From Clostridium sp. AM22-11AC (GTDB taxonomy: Bacteria; Bacillota; Clostridia; Lachnospirales; Lachnospiraceae), in assembly GCF_003473545.1 (NCBI RefSeq), contig NZ_QUCM01000005.1, positions 198,841 through 262,840 on the forward strand: DNA of 64,000 nt. Reading direction: 5' to 3'. The notes under the pieces were generated by a model, which searched no databases, was not told where the DNA came from, and saw only the letters and a list, made by a program, of their open reading frames with translations. A program made the position numbers and the translations under genes. Positions 17,299 through 26,050 of the stretch are shown one piece after another (position 1 is the first letter of the stretch; each line of letters begins with the position of its first letter).

Positions 17299-18279
17299 AT
17301 GAAGAAAAAAAATAGAGCTTCCGTTTCCTCCAAACCGATAAAGATGACAGATGCAGAGCTGTCAAAAAAGCTGGGACATTATCAGGCAATGTCCGTCATC
17401 TGGTTCTGGGTGGGAGTGGTTGGCGCAGTGAGCGGTGCCATTTTCTATTTTGTGTTGCAGAATAAGGCACTCAAATCGCTCCTTGTGGCAGTGCTGTTTT
17501 TTGGCGGCATTTTCTGCGCATACTTTTTCAGCGGTGGGGCACAGAAAAAACTGAAAGTCCTGATGCAGGAGCAGATGGGAGACTTTTTCCGCGCAGAGTG
17601 GGAAAAGGCTTTTGGGCCGGATATCCACACCCAGGAAATGCGCATTGATGAACCGTTCATGAGGGCGCATCATCTGCTGGACGGCAAATGGGAGGAGTGC
17701 ACCGTGGAGAACTTCCACGAGGGCGATCATGGTGGCATACATTTTTCTGCCGCTAATGTACAGCTGGATCATGTGTACCAGAGAGGATGTTCGCACGATG
17801 GCTATGAAACCTGCAGGAAAATGGTCTTTAAGGGCATCGTCCTTCGCTGCAGGACATGGGTTCCGGTTCCCTCGCCCGTTCTTGCTAATGTGCGGACGGA
17901 GGATAGTCCATGCGGTGTATTGACGGGCAATAATATCTTTGACTGCAGATTCTGCGTCACGGCAAACAGCAAGCAGGATGCCGCGTGTCGTCTTACCCCG
18001 CGGTTCATCGATTTTTTGACGAAGTTTGATCGGGATGTGGAAGGGCAGATCTTGAGTTTTTGCTGGGAGGGAAAGATCTTTTCCCTGGTATTGGAAACGG
18101 ATTTCGGTATTGCAACTATAGCGAGCAGCGTAGACCTGAGTGACCTGGATGCGGCGCGTCGAAGCTACATCCGATCTTTAAAGGAACTGGGCAGCGTGCT
18201 GGACCGCCTGATCGAGGGTCCCGCTTTAACCGACGTGGTGGAAAGGGAAGAATATGGCAGAACAGAAAATGACAGATGA
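17299..18279 (+). CDS. DUF3137 domain-containing membrane protein
   Basis: A 326-residue protein. Two transmembrane helices (about 32-50 and 58-76) lie near the N-terminus, followed by a cytosolic region matching DUF3137 in layout: YQRGCSHDGYETCRKMVFKG, then NNIFDCRFCVTANSKQDA and CRLTPRFIDFLTKF. DUF3137 proteins are of unknown function and often sit beside LemA-type or other small membrane proteins in Firmicutes. GGGGGGAG precedes the ATG. The 3' end overlaps the next gene by 26 bp. Confidence 0.78.
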   Translation: MKKKNRASVSSKPIKMTDAELSKKLGHYQAMSVIWFWVGVVGAVSGAIFYFVLQNKALKSLLVAVLFFGGIFCAYFFSGGAQKKLKVLMQEQMGDFFRAEWEKAFGPDIHTQEMRIDEPFMRAHHLLDGKWEECTVENFHEGDHGGIHFSAANVQLDHVYQRGCSHDGYETCRKMVFKGIVLRCRTWVPVPSPVLANVRTEDSPCGVLTGNNIFDCRFCVTANSKQDAACRLTPRFIDFLTKFDRDVEGQILSFCWEGKIFSLVLETDFGIATIASSVDLSDLDAARRSYIRSLKELGSVLDRLIEGPALTDVVEREEYGRTENDR

Positions 18280-18640
18280 GCAGTTATCACAGGAACCGCA
18301 TAAGCGCAATGGCGGCAGGGCTGGTGGAACGCTTCTTTCGCTGCTTTGCGGAACCATGCTGTTTTCGCTCTGCTCTCAATCGGTAGCTGCCGCAGCCGGC
18401 ACACAAACAGGAAGCAGCATAATCGTAAGCACAAGTAATTTGTGTGAACATCAGCCGGAGCATGACGATGAATGCGGCTACTCTGAAGGAACAACAGGAA
18501 CAGCCTGCAGTCACGAGAACACAGACGATTGCTATACGGAAGTGCTCAAGTGCGTCCATAAACATGATGATGAATGTGGCTATTCCCCCGCTACCAGGGG
18601 AACACCATGCGAATTTGCATGGGATGGAAAAGAAAAATAA
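18254..18640 (+). CDS. Secreted Cys/His-rich repeat protein (short form)
   Basis: A 128-residue protein with a charged start, a hydrophobic export segment (about 22-48, LLSLLCGTMLFSLCSQSVAA) and a mature part built of Cys/His repeats. The repeats are CEHQPEHDDECGYSEGT, CSHENTDDCYTEVLKC and VHKHDDECGYSPATRGTPC. Such HDDECGY repeats occur in long Lachnospiraceae surface proteins; here only about two units remain. Cys and His spacing suggests metal binding or disulphide bonding, which is inference. GGAAAGGGAAGA precedes the ATG. It may be a truncated relic of a larger adhesin, but the frame is intact. Confidence 0.6.
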   Translation: MAEQKMTDEQLSQEPHKRNGGRAGGTLLSLLCGTMLFSLCSQSVAAAAGTQTGSSIIVSTSNLCEHQPEHDDECGYSEGTTGTACSHENTDDCYTEVLKCVHKHDDECGYSPATRGTPCEFAWDGKEK

Positions 18641-18672
18641 ATCAGCCGGAATATAAATGGTCGGAGGTGTGT

Positions 18673-19197
18673 ATGAAAAGAGTTAAAATCCTGGTGTGTG
18701 GGTTTAGCCTTGCGATTGCACTGGTAGCGTTGCCGTTCCCGTATATAGACGATATCACATCGGGCCTCGGCTTCAGCATTGCTGCAGTGCTTTTTGCCTG
18801 GCTTGGTATTCTGGAAAGGAGAGGAGCAAAAAATGGTTACAAACGTGATGTGCGGTTATATTCAGCCAGTACCATGATGAAAGTGGTGCATGTGGAAGAG
18901 TCTGAATATGACAGGTGGGAGGATCAGCCGGATGGAAGTTCAAAGCTGCGCCGCGAAAAGGCATATCTTCCAACTTACGAATATTCGGTGAATGGAAAAA
19001 CATACCGGTACCTCAGTTTTCAGTCGGTTTCCAGTAAACGAGATGTGGGAAAGCAGGTGGTTGGATATTATAAGCCAGACCGGCCGGATCTCATCACGGA
19101 AAACCGCCCAAGAAAGCCAGTGTTTGGTGGATTCTTATATTTCTACGGTGCTGCGATCTGTCTGTTTTTCGGCATTGTGACATTTACTGGAATGTGA
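18673..19197 (+). CDS. DUF3592-like small membrane protein
   Basis: A 174-residue protein with two N-terminal hydrophobic segments (about 5-22 and 31-48), a soluble middle, and a C-terminal transmembrane helix (GFLYFYGAAICLFFGIVTF). The middle has the DUF3592 pattern: PTYEYSVNGKTYRYLS followed by GKQVVGYYKPDRPDLITENR. The ATG at 18673 is chosen because GGAGGTG precedes it. Function unknown. It closes the lipoprotein/membrane-protein run. Confidence 0.65.
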   Translation: MKRVKILVCGFSLAIALVALPFPYIDDITSGLGFSIAAVLFAWLGILERRGAKNGYKRDVRLYSASTMMKVVHVEESEYDRWEDQPDGSSKLRREKAYLPTYEYSVNGKTYRYLSFQSVSSKRDVGKQVVGYYKPDRPDLITENRPRKPVFGGFLYFYGAAICLFFGIVTFTGM

Positions 19198-19304
19198 TGA
19201 CCAGATGTTGATATCATATAGGGCGCGACTTATAGTAATATATTCCTGTAATATTTTAATGAAGCATTAAACAACTTTTTTGACGAACGCACATTATTTT
19301 GTTG

Positions 19305-19591
19305 TAATTTAATGTGTGGGAGGACGATTTTTACCTTTTGCAGCGTAAGTACGGACGTGGAATCTATTCCCACGATACCGCACTGTACCTGCTGGGTTAT
19401 TCGGACCGTACCCCGGCGAAATATACGATGACCTTTCCGAAAGGCTACAATGCGCCGTCTCTGAAGCTATGAAACGCTATGCGGCCTCCAAAGACAAAAA
19501 TATTCACAAACTGATGAAGTACGCAGATCAGCTTCGCGTGAAGCCGGTAGGGATCTCATATGGATGGAAACTCTTGCACGCTTTAACGTAA
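19305..19591 (+). pseudogene. Remnant of an AbiEi-type (type IV TA) antitoxin
   Basis: One frame reads DDFYLLQRKYGRGIYSHDTA then LYLLGYSDRTPAKYTMTFPK and GYNAPSLK, matching the middle of AbiEi-family antitoxins. It hits a stop at once. The next frame then gives MKRYAASKDKNIHKLMKYAD followed by QLRVKPVGISYGWKLL, the AbiEi C-terminal region. The N-terminal HTH and the part between are missing, and no AbiEii nucleotidyltransferase toxin follows. It is therefore a dead, internally deleted antitoxin left beside an intact TA pair. Confidence 0.7.
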
Positions 19592-19716
19592 AGTATCGAC
19601 ATTTGCCATCAGAAAGATTTGCTGATGAATATGCAATTCGGGAATTATCGCAATACCTGTAAAATATGCGGATGCGGCAGCCTTTATCGATGGTCGTATG
19701 AATTTTGGCATAACGC

Positions 19717-19758
19717 TTGATATATTAGCTAATTTAACATATAATAGAATTAGCTAAT
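19717..19758 (+). promoter_or_regulatory. Autoregulated promoter of the Phd/PIN toxin-antitoxin operon
   Basis: TTGATA (19717-19722), 17 bp, TATAAT (19740-19745). Two perfect palindromes ATTAGCTAAT (19724-19733 and 19749-19758) bracket the -10 with centres 25 bp apart. This is the layout expected if the Phd-type antitoxin, alone or with toxin, represses its own operon. Confidence 0.78.
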
Positions 19759-19774
19759 AAAGAGAGGTGATTTT

Positions 19775-20011
19775 ATGATTACTGCTACCGCAACAGCAAT
19801 GCAGAATAATTTTGGTCGTTACCTGAACCTTGTGATGTCTGGACAGGAAATTATCGTAACAAAGAATGGAAAAGAAGTTGGAAGGTTTATTCCAAAAGAG
19901 GCTGCTGTATCTTACCTGACAGATTCTCTTACAGGAATTCTAAAAGAAAAAAATGACCTGGCTAAGATTAAAGAGGAGGATTTGAAAGCAAAGTATGGTA
20001 TTGTTGATTGA
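19775..20011 (+). CDS. Phd/YefM family antitoxin
   Basis: A 78-residue protein with the N-terminal Phd/YefM fold: TATAMQNNFGRYLNLVMSGQ, then EIIVTKNGKEVGRFIP. The C-terminal tail (about 55-78) is charged and would wrap the toxin. GAGAGGTG precedes the ATG. The stop lies inside the toxin gene, a 17-bp overlap, as expected for coupled toxin-antitoxin genes. Two palindromes over the promoter are its likely binding sites. Confidence 0.9.
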   Translation: MITATATAMQNNFGRYLNLVMSGQEIIVTKNGKEVGRFIPKEAAVSYLTDSLTGILKEKNDLAKIKEEDLKAKYGIVD

Positions 20012-20402
20012 TGCCAATATACTACTGGATGTTCTGATGAATCGCCAGGAATTTGTAACTGATTCTTCCATGATTTGGAAACTCTGTGAAACTGAACAGG
20101 CAAAAGGATATATTTCCGTGCTGACCTATGCAAATATAATGTATATAATGAGAAAACAGTTAACACCAGAAAAGATTGAGGAAGTATTTCATAAGCTGAA
20201 TTTGATTTTTGAGTTTGCAGATTTTAGTCCGATTATTTTGGAAAAATCCGTGAATATGAAATGGCCAGACTTCGAAGATGCGGTACAAAGTGCAACTGCG
20301 GAAGCGATTCATGCTGACTATATAGTAACGCGAAATATAAAAGATTTTGTGAAAAGCAAGGTTGTTGCATTTACACCGGGCGAATTGTTGGCAAGATTAT
20401 AA
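19995..20402 (+). CDS. PIN domain toxin (VapC-like ribonuclease)
   Basis: A 135-residue PIN-fold protein. Acidic residues at D6 (LLIDANILLDVL), D95 (WPDFEDAVQSATA) and D117 (VTRNIKDF) match the metal site. The usual second acidic residue on helix 2 is replaced by N47 in LTYANIMYIM, as in some PIN_3-type subfamilies. VapC toxins cut tRNA or rRNA; the target here cannot be read from sequence. It overlaps the antitoxin gene by 17 bp. Confidence 0.88.
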   Translation: MVLLIDANILLDVLMNRQEFVTDSSMIWKLCETEQAKGYISVLTYANIMYIMRKQLTPEKIEEVFHKLNLIFEFADFSPIILEKSVNMKWPDFEDAVQSATAEAIHADYIVTRNIKDFVKSKVVAFTPGELLARL

Positions 20403-20419
20403 AAATATTGATAAAATAG

Positions 20420-20453
20420 AGCAAGGGCGGAAAGATGCGTCCTTGCTTTTCTA
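20420..20453 (+). terminator. Rho-independent terminator of the TA operon
   Basis: AGCAAGG pairs with CCTTGCT around a 14-base loop, followed by TTTCT. Confidence 0.7.
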
Positions 20454-20532
20454 ATCCTTTGTGATATGTGTGTTCCACAGAAGCCCTATTTAAGTTTGGA
20501 GCTGGAATTTCATATTTTTGTGGAAAATGAGA

Positions 20533-21189
20533 TCAGGACTGCTTTAGCGCTCTTGGCAGGTTCCAGCAATAATGAGTAGCCAAAAGCCGGATGGCAATGA
20601 CCAAAGCAGCGCTTGTGATCATGGCAATATCATTATTCACAGGGCTGGAAAGCAGGAAGGAATAACAGATCCCACCTGCAATGGAAGCACATGCATAAAC
20701 ATGTTTTTTCAGGATATAAGGGGTCTGCCTTGCCATAATATCCCTTAAAAGTCCGCCGCCTACACCGGTAAGCACACCTAAGAAAACGGAGAGAAAATGA
20801 TAATCCCCGTATCCTGCCATTACAGCCGTATCAATCCCGGTTACTGTAAAAGCAGCCAGTCCAATGGCATCGAAGATATTCATCAGCTTTTCATAGGTGA
20901 CGATACAGTCACCTTCCAGGAAATGCTGGTTCATACGGATGACGATAAAAAGGACCATGACAGTAATAAATGCCATGATCGTGTAGATCGGGTTTGTAAA
21001 GAGGCTGGGAGGAACGATCCCTAAAAGGATGTCCCTCATCATACCGCCTCCAACTGCCGTTGTAACACCTAATACAATGATCCCCAAAAGATCAAGGTTC
21101 TGCCGGATCGCCACCATTGCGCCGGAGGACGCAAAGGCAATGGTACCTACAGCCTCGATGAGAAAGAAGATCGAAATAGAATTCCCCAT
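20533..21189 (-). CDS. Trimeric intracellular cation channel (TRIC) family protein, two UPF0126 domains
   Basis: A 218-residue integral membrane protein made of two homologous three-helix UPF0126 halves. The repeated signatures are GVTTAVGGGMMRDILLG (first half) and GVLTGVGGGLLRDIMA (second half). These GGG-x-x-RD motifs are the hallmark of the bacterial YadS/YicG group, related to TRIC potassium channels. It would form a trimeric cation channel; its physiological role in bacteria is not settled, and some members have been linked to glycine uptake. It lies just downstream of asnA on the same strand (21 bp gap) and could be cotranscribed. Confidence 0.9.
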   Translation of the reverse strand: MGNSISIFFLIEAVGTIAFASSGAMVAIRQNLDLLGIIVLGVTTAVGGGMMRDILLGIVPPSLFTNPIYTIMAFITVMVLFIVIRMNQHFLEGDCIVTYEKLMNIFDAIGLAAFTVTGIDTAVMAGYGDYHFLSVFLGVLTGVGGGLLRDIMARQTPYILKKHVYACASIAGGICYSFLLSSPVNNDIAMITSAALVIAIRLLATHYCWNLPRALKQS

Positions 21190-21210
21190 AAATGATCGGC
21201 TCTCCTGTGA

Positions 21211-22218
21211 TTACAGTAAGTAAATTTTGTGCTTCTTGCAGGTGTCACGCATTTCTTTAGGCCAGATACTTGCCTGTACTTCTCCGATGTGGGCTCTGTC
21301 AAGTAAAAGCATGCACAGACGGGACTGTCCGATACCGCCGCCGATGGTATATGGAAGCTCGCCGTTTAAAAGCATTTTGTGGTATGGAAGTTCCATACGG
21401 TCCATGCAGCCGGATTTTTCAAGCTGTTCTCTTAAGGAAACTTCATCAACACGGATACCCATACTGGAGATCTCAAGAGCGCAGTTTAAGGTTGGATACC
21501 AGAAAAGAATATCACCGTTTAATTTCCAGTCATCATAGTCCGGTGCGCGGCCGTCATGCGGCTTTCCGCTTGCCAGTTTGTCACCGATCTGCATTAAGAA
21601 TACGCAGCCGTGTTCTTTGGTGATCAGGTTTTCACGTTCCTTTGGTGTTTTGTCCGGATACAGTGCTTCCAGTTCGCTGGTGGTGATAAAGAAAATATCA
21701 TCTGGAAGCTGGTTTACAGCCTGTGGATATTTGTACCATACTTCATGCTGCATGTGCTTAATGATCTTAAAGATCAGGCGTACAGTATCCTTTAAGGTCT
21801 TTTCATTGCGGTCTTCTTTGTTGATGACTTTCTCCCAGTCCCACTGGTCTACGTAGCAGGAGTGGAGATTGTCCAGTTCCTCATCTCTGCGGATCGCGTT
21901 CATGTTGGTGTAAAGACCTTCACCTGGCTGGAAACCATATTCTTTTAATGCCATACGTTTCCACTTTGCAAGGGAGTGTACTACTTCCATAGTCTCACCG
22001 GGGATAGCAGCCATATCAAAAGACACAGGGCGTTCTACGCCGTTTAAGTTGTCGTTTAAACCGCTGCTCTTTTCTACGAACAGAGGTGCGGAAATACGCT
22101 CCAGATGCATTTCGCGTCCCATTTCTTTCTGAAAGGTATCGCGGATATATTTAATGGCATCCTGGGTCTCACGTATATCCAGACGGGGATCATAGTGTTC
22201 CGGTATAATCAGTTCCAT
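21211..22218 (-). CDS. asnA: Aspartate-ammonia ligase (AsnA)
   Basis: A 335-residue class II tRNA-synthetase-fold enzyme that makes asparagine from aspartate, ammonia and ATP. Family marks are [32 protein letters not shown] and the ending [26 protein letters not shown] lies 8 bp before the ATG at 22218; a longer in-frame opening to 22446 has no ribosome site and exceeds the usual ~330 residues. The leader carries a small hairpin (CTCCC/GGGAG in the mRNA, near 22238-22265) just ahead of the ribosome site. No T-box sequence is present. Confidence 0.96.
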   Translation of the reverse strand: MELIIPEHYDPRLDIRETQDAIKYIRDTFQKEMGREMHLERISAPLFVEKSSGLNDNLNGVERPVSFDMAAIPGETMEVVHSLAKWKRMALKEYGFQPGEGLYTNMNAIRRDEELDNLHSCYVDQWDWEKVINKEDRNEKTLKDTVRLIFKIIKHMQHEVWYKYPQAVNQLPDDIFFITTSELEALYPDKTPKERENLITKEHGCVFLMQIGDKLASGKPHDGRAPDYDDWKLNGDILFWYPTLNCALEISSMGIRVDEVSLREQLEKSGCMDRMELPYHKMLLNGELPYTIGGGIGQSRLCMLLLDRAHIGEVQASIWPKEMRDTCKKHKIYLL

Positions 22219-22474
22219 TGGTATTTTCCTCCTGAGAAATGTTATGTACTCCCGGAAAATGGGAGAAACATACAATACGTACATGGTAACATTATTACAA
22301 AGAAGCTTCAAGTGAAATTTGATAATAATGGCAAAGGTTTTATGAAAATTTGTTCCTGTAAAAAGTGCCATATGGCATTTTTTATTTTTCCTTTTTGTGT
22401 ATACTGATGTTAGAGACAGAAATAAAGCAGAAAATGTATAAAACATGGGAAATCAATGGGAGGAAGTATAAACG

Positions 22475-23668
22475 ATGAAGAAGTTCAAACGTATTTTTGT
22501 GATCGTAATGGATTCTTTTGGCGCAGGCCATGCAAAAGACGGTGCTGCCTATGGGGATGATGGGGCAGATACCATGGGCCATATTGCAGAAAAACATGAT
22601 AACTGGAAGATCCCAAATCTGACCAGACTGGGACTTGCAAATCTCCATCCTTTAAAGGGAGTAACACCGGCAGAACATCCTCTGGGCTATCAGCTGGTAT
22701 TAAACGAAAAAAGCTGTGGTAAAGATACCATGACAGGACACTGGGAAATGATGGGAATTTATACCACAAAGCCATTTGTTACCTTTACGGATCATGGTTT
22801 TCCGCCGGAACTGATCCATGAGCTGGAAGAGCGCACCGGACATAAGATCATTGGAAATAAGAGCGCCAGCGGTACAGAGATCCTGGATGAGCTGGCAGAG
22901 GAAGAGATTGCAACCGGTCACATGATCGTGTATACATCCGCTGACTCCGTACTTCAGATCTGCGGAAATGAAGAGACTTTTGGACTGGATGAACTTTACC
23001 GCTGCTGTGAGATTGCAAGGGAACTGACCTTAAAAGATGAGTGGAGAGTAGGCCGCGTTATTGCAAGACCTTATGTAGGAAAGAAAAAGGGTGAGTTTAA
23101 GCGTACCAGCAACCGTCATGACTATGCTTTAAAGCCAACAGGAAAGACTGCCTTAGATGCATTAAAAGAAAAGGGATATGATGTGATCTCTGTAGGAAAG
23201 ATCCGTGATATCTTTGACGGCGAAGGCATTACAGAGGCGTATAAGTCAAAGAGCTCGGTTCATGGTATGGAGCAGACCATTGATATTGCAAAAAATGAAG
23301 ACTTTACAGGTTTATGCTTTATCAACCTGGTTGACTTTGACGCGCTGTGGGGCCACAGAAGAAATCCGGAAGGTTATGCAAAAGAAGTGGAAAACTTTGA
23401 TGTGAAGCTGGGTGAACTGTTACAGGATCTGAAAGAAGATGACCTGTTAATGATCACTGCAGATCATGGAAATGACCCGACTTGGACCGGTACAGACCAT
23501 ACAAGAGAGCAGGTACCGCTTCTGGTTTATTCCCCGTCTTTAAAAGAAGGCGGAAAATTGCCGGAAACAGATACCTTCGGTGTGATCGGCGCTACAGTTG
23601 CAGATAACTTTGAAGTGAAAATGCCGGAAGGAACCATCGGTACTTCTATTTTAGAGCAGTTTAAATAA
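22475..23668 (+). CDS. deoB: Phosphopentomutase
   Basis: A 397-residue alkaline-phosphatase-superfamily enzyme that interconverts ribose (or deoxyribose) 1- and 5-phosphate. It starts with the metal-site motif [16 protein letters not shown] and [13 protein letters not shown] cover the catalytic Thr region, and [20 protein letters not shown] supplies the remaining metal ligands. Length matches DeoB. GGGAGGA precedes the ATG. It is monocistronic and divergent from asnA; a short AAAAAGTGCC/GGCATTTTTT inverted repeat lies between them at about 22360-22390. No other deo genes are in the window. Confidence 0.97.
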   Translation: MKKFKRIFVIVMDSFGAGHAKDGAAYGDDGADTMGHIAEKHDNWKIPNLTRLGLANLHPLKGVTPAEHPLGYQLVLNEKSCGKDTMTGHWEMMGIYTTKPFVTFTDHGFPPELIHELEERTGHKIIGNKSASGTEILDELAEEEIATGHMIVYTSADSVLQICGNEETFGLDELYRCCEIARELTLKDEWRVGRVIARPYVGKKKGEFKRTSNRHDYALKPTGKTALDALKEKGYDVISVGKIRDIFDGEGITEAYKSKSSVHGMEQTIDIAKNEDFTGLCFINLVDFDALWGHRRNPEGYAKEVENFDVKLGELLQDLKEDDLLMITADHGNDPTWTGTDHTREQVPLLVYSPSLKEGGKLPETDTFGVIGATVADNFEVKMPEGTIGTSILEQFK

Positions 23669-23685
23669 AGATTATAAATGTTTTG

Positions 23686-23718
23686 AAGCAGGCAGAGGGG
23701 AATTCTGCCTGCTTTTTT
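23686..23718 (+). terminator. Rho-independent terminator of deoB
   Basis: AAGCAGGCAGA pairs with TCTGCCTGCTT around GGGGAAT, followed by a T run. Confidence 0.92.
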
Positions 23719-23834
23719 GAAATTATCTTTTTTATGCGGGCGTTTGCCGGTGTTTATAAACAGTTTAATTGAAATGAAAGGCTGTCTGTGGTATTATGTT
23801 GATTGACATAATTTGCAGGAAGGCAGAAAAATCC

Positions 23835-24497
23835 ATGGAAAATACAAAAGCAGAGGTCAGAGAAAAGATAAAAGAGGCTCAGAAAGTTCTGATCGGGATC
23901 GGGAAAGAATGGGCGCTGCGGGATGATGAAAAAGATATCCGTTTCCGTCATTTAAGCGATCCGGCCCAGTCTGATCTGAAGGCAGCTTATGAGGAACTTT
24001 ATCAGCTGATCCAGGATAAAGATTATTACATTGTTACTACTTTAACAGATGGAGCCATTTACGAAATGCCTTTTGATAAAAACAGGATCGTAGCTCCCTG
24101 TGGAAATATCCACTGGAGACAGTGCTCCAAAGCCTGCACAAAGGATATCTGGGAAGAAGGAGAAGTACCGGATGATATCTGTCCACACTGCAAGGCGCCT
24201 CTTACCGGAAATACTTTAAAGGCAGAAACATATATTGAAGAAGGCTATCTTCCAAGATGGAAAGATTATATGAAATGGCAGACCGGTACCATTAACCGTT
24301 CTCTGGTGATCCTGGAACTGGGAGAGGGATTTTCTACGCCTACGGTAATGCGCTGGCCTTTTGAGAAGATCATTTATTTTAATCAGAAATCAAAATTATA
24401 CCGTATCAATGAAAACTTTTACCAGCTTCCAAAAGAGGCAGAGAAAAGAGGAGTTTCTGTCCATGAAAATTCAGTTCGCTGGATGCTTGAAAAATAA
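23835..24497 (+). CDS. Divergent Sir2-like (sirtuin-fold) protein with zinc ribbon
   Basis: A 220-residue protein whose layout follows sirtuins. A short strand and glycine loop (KVLIGIGKEW, where sirtuins have GAGIS) comes first, then a Cys cluster (C89, C97, C101, C116, C119 in CGNIHWRQCSKAC and CPHC). A later Rossmann strand follows (SLVILELGEGFSTPTVMRWP). The canonical GAGIS and GTNMD motifs are not conserved, so NAD-dependent deacylase activity is uncertain. AGGAAGG lies 10 bp before the ATG at 23835; an upstream ATG at 23796 has no such site. It sits alone between deoB and hisH. Confidence 0.62.
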   Translation: MENTKAEVREKIKEAQKVLIGIGKEWALRDDEKDIRFRHLSDPAQSDLKAAYEELYQLIQDKDYYIVTTLTDGAIYEMPFDKNRIVAPCGNIHWRQCSKACTKDIWEEGEVPDDICPHCKAPLTGNTLKAETYIEEGYLPRWKDYMKWQTGTINRSLVILELGEGFSTPTVMRWPFEKIIYFNQKSKLYRINENFYQLPKEAEKRGVSVHENSVRWMLEK

Positions 24498-24557
24498 AAA
24501 GCAGAAAATGGCAGATAAACTGCATATACAGACAAAAGACGAAAGAGAGGAACGACC

Positions 24558-25166
24558 ATGATCGCTGTAATAGACTATGACGCAGGAAATTTAAAAAGCG
24601 TAGAAAAAGCGCTGATCTTTCTTGGAGAAACACCAGTCATCACCAGAGACAGAGAAGAACTTTTAGCTGCTGACAAAGTGATCCTTCCAGGCGTAGGTGC
24701 CTTTGGGGATGCCATGGACCGTCTGCATCAGTATGGACTGGTGGATGTGATAAAAGAGGTTGTAAAAAAAGGGACTCCTTTTCTTGGCATCTGCCTGGGA
24801 CTGCAGCTGATGTTTGAAAGCAGTGAAGAAAGTCCGGGAGTAGAAGGTCTTGGACTTCTCCCGGGAAAGATCCTTAAGATACCGGAGACGCCGGGAATGA
24901 AAGTTCCTCATATGGGATGGAATTCTTTAAAGATCGATCCCAACTCCAGACTGTTTAAGGGAATTCCAGATGGAAACTATGTATATTTTGTCCATTCCTA
25001 TTATCTGAAAGCAGGATCTGAAGATATAGTGGCAGCAACAACAGAGTATGGAACCCATATCCATGCAGCGGTGGAAAAAGGTAATCTTTATGCCTGCCAG
25101 TTCCATCCGGAAAAGAGCAGTCAGACAGGACTTAAGATCCTTGAGAATTTTATCAGCCTGCCATAA
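24558..25166 (+). CDS. hisH: Imidazole glycerol phosphate synthase, glutaminase subunit HisH
   Basis: A 202-residue class I glutaminase. The catalytic triad is visible: C79 in FLGICLGLQ, then H183 and E185 in CQFHPEKSS. The PGVGAFGDAM loop is the HisH-specific oxyanion segment. It feeds ammonia to HisF in histidine and AICAR formation. GAGAGGAA precedes the ATG. It is followed 36 bp later by hisF. The other histidine genes are not in the window, so the two subunits form a detached mini-operon. Confidence 0.97.
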   Translation: MIAVIDYDAGNLKSVEKALIFLGETPVITRDREELLAADKVILPGVGAFGDAMDRLHQYGLVDVIKEVVKKGTPFLGICLGLQLMFESSEESPGVEGLGLLPGKILKIPETPGMKVPHMGWNSLKIDPNSRLFKGIPDGNYVYFVHSYYLKAGSEDIVAATTEYGTHIHAAVEKGNLYACQFHPEKSSQTGLKILENFISLP

Positions 25167-25202
25167 AGATTTTAAAAGTACGCAGAGAAAGGAAGAAAAA
25201 AT

Positions 25203-25964
25203 ATGTTTACAAAAAGGATCATTCCCTGCCTGGATGTGAATAATGGCCGGGTGGTAAAAGGTGTTAATTTTGTAAATCTGAAAGATGCCGGTGATCCGGT
25301 AGAGATTGCAGCTGCTTATGACAGAGCCGGTGCAGATGAACTTGTATTTCTGGATATTACAGCGTCTTCTGACCATAGAAAAACAGTAGTGGATATGGTG
25401 CGTCAGGTAGCAGAAAAGGTATTTATCCCTTTTACAGTAGGCGGCGGTATCCGTACAGTAGAAGATTTCAGACTGCTTCTTCGTGAAGGCGCAGATAAGA
25501 TATCCATTAATTCATCTGCTATTGACAATCCACAGCTGATCCATGATGCAGCCCAGAAATTCGGCAGACAGTGCGTCGTGGTTGCTGTTGACGCAAAGCG
25601 CAGGGCAGACGGTTCCGGTTGGAATGTATACAAACACGGTGGACGCTTAGATACAGGTCTGGATGTGCTGGAGTGGGTAAAAAAAGCAGACTCTTTAGGA
25701 GCAGGAGAGATTCTTCTTACCAGTATGGACTGTGATGGAACAAAAGCCGGTTATGACAATGAACTGACTGCAGCTGTAGCAGATCTGGTCAGTATTCCTG
25801 TGATCGCTTCCGGCGGAGCTGGAACAAAAGAGCATTTTTATGATGCACTGACTAAGGGAAAGGCAGATGCAGTGCTGGCAGCGTCATTATTCCACTATAA
25901 AGAACTGGAGATCTGTGATCTGAAGGATTATCTGGCTGGCAGAGGTATTTCTGTGCGCAGATAA
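25203..25964 (+). CDS. hisF: Imidazole glycerol phosphate synthase, cyclase subunit HisF
   Basis: A 253-residue (beta/alpha)8 barrel. The N-terminal [20 protein letters not shown] carries the catalytic Asp of HisF (D11 position). The second catalytic Asp lies in [15 protein letters not shown]. The phosphate-binding glycines are in FTVGGGIRT and [11 protein letters not shown]. It joins PRFAR to ammonia from HisH to give imidazole glycerol phosphate and AICAR. Length matches the family. It is downstream of hisH on the same transcript. Confidence 0.97.
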   Translation: MFTKRIIPCLDVNNGRVVKGVNFVNLKDAGDPVEIAAAYDRAGADELVFLDITASSDHRKTVVDMVRQVAEKVFIPFTVGGGIRTVEDFRLLLREGADKISINSSAIDNPQLIHDAAQKFGRQCVVVAVDAKRRADGSGWNVYKHGGRLDTGLDVLEWVKKADSLGAGEILLTSMDCDGTKAGYDNELTAAVADLVSIPVIASGGAGTKEHFYDALTKGKADAVLAASLFHYKELEICDLKDYLAGRGISVRR

Positions 25965-26050
25965 GATTATCTGTTGTGTAGATAAAAATATTGGCATTAA
26001 CAGATAAAAGACTGTGAAAAATACAACATCACAGAAGAAAAGGAGCAAAA

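Noticed and set aside
19198..19774. Insertion sequence or transposon end in the gene-poor TA region
   Set aside because: No transposase fragment or terminal inverted repeats; the sequence is explained by an AbiEi remnant and the TA promoter.
22219..22446. T-box or other amino-acid riboswitch upstream of asnA
   Set aside because: No T-box core is found on the minus strand; only a short CTCCC/GGGAG hairpin is present.
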